A stretch of DNA of 64,000 bases from Hysterangium stoloniferum (lineage: Eukaryota > Basidiomycota > Agaricomycetes > Hysterangiales > Hysterangiaceae): NCBI GenBank assembly GCA_015178975.1, contig WHVD01000065.1:124001-188000 (forward strand). The letters are read 5' to 3'. The notes below the pieces were generated by a model. That model had not been told where the DNA came from and did not search any database. It saw only the letters and a list, made by a program, of their open reading frames with translations. Of this stretch, positions 57,971 through 64,000 are shown piece after piece (the first letter of the stretch is position 1; every line of letters starts with the position of its first letter). The position numbers and the translations under genes were made by a program.

Positions 57971-58289
57971 TGTTAGAAAGTAAAACCTAAATGTAACTCA
58001 GTCACGTTTATCGTATAACGGACTATATTTTATGTACCTAAATGTAACTAATAAACATTTATTAGTTACATCGAGTATAGATCCATAACAACCTTTACTT
58101 ACCTCAGTCACGTTTATCGTATAACGGACTGAGGTAGTACTACTGTAATTCCAGATTATATACTTGACCACGTACATTGCTAGGCACCACTAATAACGTG
58201 TTGTGGATACCGGGTGCCTGTGTCCGATGTTACATGGTCTTGGGATCGGTCAACTTGGGCCGCATGTATTTCGATGGTGTTATCCAACA
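57971..58289 (-). repeat. copia 5' LTR
   Basis: Identical to 52984-53302 except one base. Palindrome at 58042-58071. Confidence 0.95.
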
Positions 58290-58479
58290 AATACACCTCT
58301 AAGTTGAAGGGTTTCAGCTAAATCTTCTGTTCTGCCAATAAAAGCTGATTAATTCTTGAGGTGACTCCAAATTTTAAAACCATCACCAAACCATTGCTGG
58401 ATTATAGCACCATGTTTGGCAATGTTGCCACCCGACATCCGGTCGCAACTTCGGCATCAATCATCTGCCCCCGCATCAT

Positions 58480-58740
58480 TGCCAAATAAGGTTGCCCATT
58501 GTCGCCATCAACAACGAGCTTGACACACACTCTTTAACAATTCAATTTTTAATATAAATTCTGAAAAAACATTATAGACAATTCTTGCAGAATATACCTA
58601 CATACATAAGCCTTCAATATAAGAATAAAATAAGCTGTATGAGCTGAGCATGACTTTAGTGCCAAATATGGTTGCTCATCATCGTCATCAATGATGAGCT
58701 GGAGACCTTGTCCTCAGCATGTCAATTCTTAGAGTAAATG
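58480..58740. repeat. two diverged tandem copies, about 177 bp apart
   Basis: GCCAAATAAGGTTGCCCATTG at 58482 (20-base core) and GCCAAATATGGTTGCTCATC at 58659 open related blocks with ATCAACAACGAGCTTG versus ATCAATGATGAGCTGG. Lies between the copia element and the KDZ 3' end. Confidence 0.6.
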
Positions 58741-58819
58741 CTTGTAAACAGTGTATTTCATAGAACAAATGTAAAAGGAACAAAATGTAAGCTACTCCAA
58801 CTAGTCTTCAGAAACTGTT

Positions 58820-61800
58820 AATAAAGACATGATATTCTGAATGAGTTCATACTCTGCCTCCTCCTCTGCCTCCTCCTCCTCTGATTCTTCCTGCTCTGTC
58901 AGAGTATTGTTGAATTGCTACTCATTACCAGTGGAAGCATCTCCACCTCCAGTGTCATTGCCTTCTCCAGCTGGTTCTGTCAACTTCCACACTCTTGCAC
59001 TCTCCCCCTCCCCATCCTGAATACTTGTTCCTGGCACAATGCTACCACTAAACCCTGCAAGACTGGCAATATCACGCAATCAGCACTTGTGATATGATGT
59101 GAAGTGCCCACAAACCATGCTATGCAACCATATCTGATGAGCAATTCGAGGATCCGATAATCGAGTATTTTTCTTGGCATTGTAAAGGTAGTGCATTTCA
59201 TCATGGATGTATGTAGCAACACGTCAGACTTTAATGTTGAGCTGATCGATCTCTTCACAGGCACATTGGATCTTGAAGTATAGGTCCATGGCAAGCCTTC
59301 CAGCTGGTGTTGCCCACAGTTTATGTGAGATATCTTGACAAGCATCATGAAGAAGGTCAAAATCAGCAAGAAAGGCATATTCAACAACTTCTTTCCATTC
59401 AAGTTGACGCCGAGGGATGGGAAGCCCTTTTGCTACAGTGTTGTATCAGTCTAGTGCAGTTCGAATGGCCTGTGAGTGGCTCTGAAGTGCCTTTGCTATG
59501 TGCTTTCGTAGCTTATACCCTGTAATATCTCCTTGTCAATGCTATTTGAGATATTTTACATTAAAGTATTTACCTGTCTGCGACATATTCAGTTTTGTGA
59601 GTTCAAACATCTGTGCCACAATTAATCCCTCAAGCTGATCAAGAGCTTGTTGGTACATGTGCATGGCTACCAGTTTACTGGTATTTACCCACTCTGCACT
59701 CCCAGGTTCCCAGCGTTTGGCAACTACAAGCTTCTTCTCAAGGTCTTGCACAATTTTCAAATCTTTCTTGTACCCTTCTAAGAGATGTCACCGGGTGGTC
59801 TCAAGAGATATTGTATTATCCCTCATGCTTGTAGAGATAGTTATAGGTGTTGCCTGTATCCAAGCAGCTTGGACATTATCAAGATTCTTTCTAAATTAAT
59901 TGTTGGTTAAAACAATAAATAAAGTTGCGGAGAACTTGGAACTTACTCGCTCACTCGAAGATTGATTAACTTTTGGTAGTACTCCATCTCCAGTGTTTCC
60001 ACAATTGGCTCCTTTGATAACCCTTCAAGATAAATCTTTTCCTCCTCACGCCATTCCTCAAAAACATTAAAATTAAAAATCTGGAGATCCTGCATTGCTT
60101 GGGATAGGGCAGTGGGGCCACTATTAATGACATCGAGTGCTTGCTTATAGTTATTATATAAAAATGTCGCTACACAAATTTGAATGACTTAGTTTTGGTG
60201 TCGAATAATCATAATTGTCACTCACTGAGATTCTGGTAAACCTCCATGTCATCATTATATTTGAAATATGTTGTGATGGCTTGCATGCGATGAAATGCAC
60301 TTACATAATGGACAGCTGGAGCGACATCATTCAACTTTGAAAATGCTCGTTCACAGCCTTCTAGATCTTCAAGCCCGAGACCCTTTGTATATGTGGCAAG
60401 ATGGACAAGTTGACAAAGCTGTCGATGTGCATGACCATGAAACCCACCAACAAGAGATGTATAGTTGAGTTCTTTTGCTTGAGGTGCAAGGGGACTCCGG
60501 GCAAGTGTAGTTTTGAATCGGCAACCAATATCAAACCCGCCACCCAAATCCTTGCCAAAAACCTGAAGTAGTTTTGCAACCACAGCTAATGGGTATTTTG
60601 CCCTGAAATATATGGGTAACATTGTGAATCACAATTAAAAGGAACTTACAATTCTCCACTCTGAACCATGTCTGCTATTACCAAGGAGAAACCATGTCGA
60701 CACAGTGCAAGAAATACCCCTGTCTCATCAAAGATAGCCCACATACGCTTCGTAATATCATCCTTCATGTTTTTCCATCTGTCTGCACAGGGGTTGTAGT
60801 CCACATCATGCTGTAAAAGATCAATGAGTGATTTTTGTATGGCTTATCAATGTCTGAGAATTCTCACCCTATCTGCATTGGATGCCATGAGATCCTGTAG
60901 TGGTTTATGAGCCCACTTATCGACTTCTTCTCTAGTTAGGTAAAAGTCATCATGGACTTTTCTGGAGTCAGTGTGTTCAGAGCTACAACCAGGCATACCA
61001 TCTTCATCCATTACCCGTCGTCGTATTCGCTTGAGAGAATCATTTCCATCCATTGTGAATAGAAGTGAAAATAATAATGGTTTTTCATCCTTGAGTTTGT
61101 AGGTCCAAGCAGGGCAAGCATGACAAAGTCACCAGTCTGGTAAATCATGATTGGGTGAAGTTTGTACAATCTTGTCAGTTGCGTGACGTATGCTGAGGTA
61201 TAAATCAAATGCAATTGAGAATTGACGAGATAAGTAGCTGCGAAATTGGACCTACAATAAATGATTCAGAATTATATGTATAATATATGAATGAAGACTA
61301 ACACCATGGATGTCACAGAGAGTTTTTACCCATGCTTGGATGGAGAGACGTGGTGACTGTAGGTGAGTGACTCGATAAAGCTCCAGAGCATTTATTATGA
61401 TACAGACTGATGGGGATAGAGGTGCTGATGGCATAAGACCTTGTTGAACAAGAGCGGATGTAATAAAAGGATCTGTCAGTAGAATAGTGGGTTTTGCATC
61501 ATAAGCAGCTGGTGAATCTCATTAGCAATGCCAAAATCAGGTATGAGATACATATAGACTCACTGAATAAATCAACAACACAAATCAAGTAAACACTGGA
61601 ATCAGCTGGCGGAGGCAGATCTGGTACTGGGTCATCCTGATCCGCATATTTCAAGCACCAGTCCATGTATGCATCAGTAAGCACCTCCATTTGTTTCTCA
61701 AATGCTGCTGTACATCGTTCAGTTCAATCCTGATGTGTTCTGTAATCAACTCGGCACACATGACTGGATATGATTAGCCTATGGCAGTTTTTAGATAATG

Positions 61801-62290
61801 GATTACATATGATTTTCTCCACTCATCCTTAAGATCAGTGAGAGCAGATAGCTCTCCACCTGCATGGCTGACCTCCAAGCAATGCGAGCCATATAATACC
61901 TCATCCAACATGATCCAATCATCAGAATTGTGTCCTGTCTCATCAGGGAGTTCCCGAAGTGCTTGGAAAGACCGATGTTCATCCGGAGTCATTTCTACAA
62001 ATAGGGGTAAGCTAACAATATATGTGGCAATTATTAAAAGATACATTGCACCAGCTATTCTTTCATTCTGCTTTTGAATAGTGTCTAATTGGTGTGCCCA
62101 GACTGCCTGAGACCCAAGAAGTTCCCTGACTGGATGAGATAGACGTCGACCAGATTCATCCCGGGTATTCCTGGTGTGTCGTATGCGCCTTGAAGTAGTT
62201 CTACTTGTATTTTGTGATCTGTTAGAGAGTGCATGCATGCAAGCTTAAGCACAAGTTGTGCTGTCACATGTGACATGTCCACTTTGTCAT
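58820..62290 (-). pseudogene. KDZ-family transposase (Kyakuja-Dileera-Zisupton), decayed
   Basis: Minus strand with short introns. N-part 62238-61780 (GRRLSHPVRELLGSQAVW, HCLEVSHAGGELSALTDL), then AFEKQMEVLTDAYMDWCLKY (61700), TLCDIHG, the core start LCHACPAWTYKLKDEKPLLF and DGNDSLKR (about 61060), CADRWKNMKDDITKRMWAIF and DETGVFLALCRHGF (about 60790-60680), KYPLAVVAKLLQVFGKDLGG, FDIGCRFKTTLARSPLAP, LNYTSLVGGFHGHAHRQLCQ and LEDLEGCERAFSK (60590-60340), long helices to LEWKEVVEYAFLADFDLL and WATPAGRLAMDLYFKI (59400-59280), and an acidic tail. The D (DGND), D (FDIGC) and E (CERAFS) of the RNase H-like core are kept. At least six in-frame stops, all TGA (61725-61727, 61129-61131, 59788-59790, 59446-59448, 59224-59226, 59090-59092), show it is dead. 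No TIRs found. Confidence 0.85.
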
Positions 62291-62587
62291 GCACCATACT
62301 CAACAACACTACTACCACTACAACAACAATAACTGTGAGTCCTTCTGTAGCTCATGTCCCACAGCCCTCTTCCTAAGGCCCAGATCCAAATACTAATGTT
62401 CTACAGTTGAAGGTCAGTCATTCTGGACCTATCCCCTATTTCATTTTATCAGGCATCTTCCCTTGACGAGGCAACACAATCTGGCATGACTGGTGGATGC
62501 ACGACATGGTCAAAGCATACTCTGGAATGAATACCACTTTAGCAGCACCCCTGGGTCATATCAATATACATATTCAAGGCGGTTCAG

Positions 62588-63442
62588 CAATGCTCCTACA
62601 TAAGCCAGGACATACAATTGAGGAAACACGGAGTGGCCCATATGCACTCCTTGTATTGTTGTCGAGCAGTGGATCAGCCATGTGATATTTACAATATGTA
62701 TGGGGAGTATCTTCAACTGCATTAACAACCGCTAAGGCTGATTCTTCATTTTCCATCTTCACCAAAGGACAGTTCGATTTATGATGACCTTTTACTAACA
62801 ATGTGCTTTCAATAGGCATGACGATGACGGTGCGCACTTTTGATAGGCGTGACTTTCGATTTCAATTTGTGTGTCTCATTAGGCACTTTGACAGTACGAG
62901 CGACGGTGCGCGTTTTCGATAGGTGCAACTTTTGATGTCGAACTCGGTGTGCTTTCAATAGGTGGGAAGGCGACAATGCGCACTTTCAACAGGTGCGACT
63001 TTCGATGTCAAATTTGGTGTGCTTTCAATAGGCACTGCGGCGTTGTGAGCGATGGTGCGTGTTTTCAATAGGCATGGCTTTCGATGTCGAATTCAGCCTC
63101 GACGGGGCAGAAGAAGTGTTTTATGCACTTGTGTTGGGATTTCACGAGCGAGGACCCAAGAACGTACAGAGCCGACTTGGAACTGTATCTAGTTACAAGC
63201 GCATGACATGTAATTTACATGTAGATACGTATATATACCATAAACTAATGTCTCACCATTGCCTCACCATGACACGAGTGTGACGTCAATTCGACGATGC
63301 TCGCACATAACAATCCATAATATCCAATAATTGCTTCTACATGATAAGCCAGGATATACAATTGAGGAATCACGGAGTGGCCAATACACACTCCTTGTAC
63401 CATTGTCGAGCAGTGGATCAGCCATGTGATATTTACAATATG
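62588..63442. repeat. direct repeat pair of about 110 bp
   Basis: 62588-62698 and 63330-63442 share AAGCCAGGA(C/T)ATACAATTG, ACGGAGTGGCC, GTCGAGCAGTGGATCAGCC and GTGATATTTACAATATG. They enclose the 75-bp tandem repeats. Confidence 0.8.
62805..63085. repeat. tandem repeat, about 65-80 bp units
   Basis: Three to four units of the type GTGCTTTCAATAGGCA, GGTGCGC(A/G)(C/T)TTTCGATAGG and GCGACTTTCGATGTCGAA, with a strong TTCGATGTCGAA half-palindrome. CpG-rich. Confidence 0.75.
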
Positions 63443-63800
63443 TAGATAGATATGCAATGTTCAGCTTCACCACCTAACCTTTGTATGATTGAAATATGTA
63501 GCATGGAAGATTGACTGACATATTCTTAAAGGTTTATCAGTAAGAATAGCCCATTTCATACGTGCAGTGCAAACCCAGTTTTCTGGTCTACATTTTCCTA
63601 AATTACGGACTGTATGTGATATTTACAATATGTATGAGGAGTATCTTAGATAGATATGCAATGTTCAGCTTTGCCACCTAACCTTTGTATGATTGAAATA
63701 TATAGCATGAAGATCAACTGAAATATTCTCAAAGGTTTATCAGTAAGAATAGCCTGTTTCATGTGTGCAGTGCAAACCTAGTTTTCTGGTCTACATTTTC
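63427..63800. repeat. two tandem copies, about 185 bp
   Basis: Each copy runs GTGATATTTACAATATGTA, GATATGCAATGTTCAGC, GGTTTATCAGTAAGAATAGC, GTTTTCTGGTCTACATTTTC (starts 63427 and 63609). The first copy lacks an 18-bp piece (GAGGAGTATCTTAGATA region) that the second and the 62690 copy have. Confidence 0.8.
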
Positions 63801-63843
63801 GTAGATACCAGCAATATACTAACCAATGTCAATTATATTTTAA

Positions 63844-64000
63844 TTGAATATGTACTGTATATATAAGTGTTTACTAGGCCTCGCATGCAACTGAGACACT
63901 TGCCGGCACTCTGAGCATTGCACACAGTGTGATTCCTCTGAGTGGGCCCTCCACACTTTCTGCACCAAGGGGGCTCCTTCACCTTCGACCGTCTAGACAT
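63844..64000 (-). CDS. start of a cysteine-rich (zinc-finger-like) protein, partial
   Basis: The minus-strand frame begins with an ATG at the very edge (64000) and reads CRKCGGPTQRNHTVCN then GKCLSCMRGL, giving CX2C, HX3C and a second CX2C. It meets a possible donor (GTAAAC) after RGL near 63875, or a stop near 63840. The ATG may be internal, since the gene could begin outside the window. A small zinc-binding domain of a mobile element or a DNA-binding protein is possible; I do not recognise it. Confidence 0.35.

Larger units (their letters stand above)
52984..58289 (-). mobile_element. complete Ty1/copia LTR retrotransposon
   Basis: 5306 bp with 319-bp LTRs at 52984-53302 (3' LTR) and 57971-58289 (5' LTR), both TGTTAGAAAG to TATCCAACA, differing at one base only (CAGCACT versus CACCACT). 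Target duplication AATAC on both sides (52979-52983, 58290-58294). Has primer binding site, polypurine tract and an uninterrupted polyprotein. All parts needed for transposition are visible, so it inserted very recently and may be active. Confidence 0.97.

Overview
The window reads as a transposon-rich piece of a filamentous basidiomycete (Agaricomycete-type) nuclear genome. The reasons are multi-exon genes with GT-AG introns mostly of 45-80 bp, a CorA-like transporter with the GMN motif, a seven-TM membrane protein and a GPI-type cysteine-rich secreted protein of mushroom-like style, and a repeat set typical of these fungi (KDZ transposase, chromodomain Ty3/gypsy, DIRS-like element, Helitron, Ty1/copia). 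No rRNA gene, bacterial operon or CRISPR array was seen. The species cannot be told from the sequence.

Layout: 0.6-3.3 kb holds truncated genes in series (integrase-like gene, copia RT fragment, casein kinase 1 lacking its N-lobe). 5.5-8.5 kb holds minus-strand hypothetical genes, including three tandem diverged copies of one coding unit. 9.0-16.0 kb is gene-poor and AT-rich: an array of about 70-bp units, each able to form two hairpins, interrupted and flanked by MITE-like elements with GGAGGAT ends, plus a solo LTR with a target duplication. 18.5-20.6 kb is an intact CorA-like gene; scrambled pieces of a paralog lie at 21.9-22.2 and 24.5-24.7 kb. 22.8-34.5 kb is a graveyard of solo LTRs, a decayed DIRS-like element joined head to head with a truncated Helitron, and microsatellites. 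36.8-40.9 kb carries two intact single-copy genes (seven-TM protein; GPI-type cysteine-rich protein). 45.3-46.7 kb is a pyrimidine-rich minisatellite. 47.5-58.3 kb is a nested stack: old chromodomain gypsy, then LTR X, then LTR W, then LTR Y, and next to it a nearly pristine copia element (one LTR mismatch in 319 bp, uninterrupted 1512-aa polyprotein, AATAC target duplication). 58.3-62.3 kb is a decayed KDZ transposase, followed by tandem and dispersed repeats to the right end.

Two threads link the repeats. First, otherwise different LTR families (called X, Y, Z here) share one conserved block around ATAAGCTGAAGCCAAGTCC near their 3' ends. Second, older copies have lost CpG in favour of TpG/CpA: aligned LTR copies differ mainly at such sites, and six in-frame stops in the KDZ gene are all TGA. 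This fits cytosine methylation and deamination, or a RIP-like process, acting on repeats. Genes likely to work now are the CorA-like transporter, the seven-TM protein, the cysteine-rich secreted protein, the copia polyprotein and perhaps the hypothetical gene at 5.5-6.7 kb; the rest looks broken.
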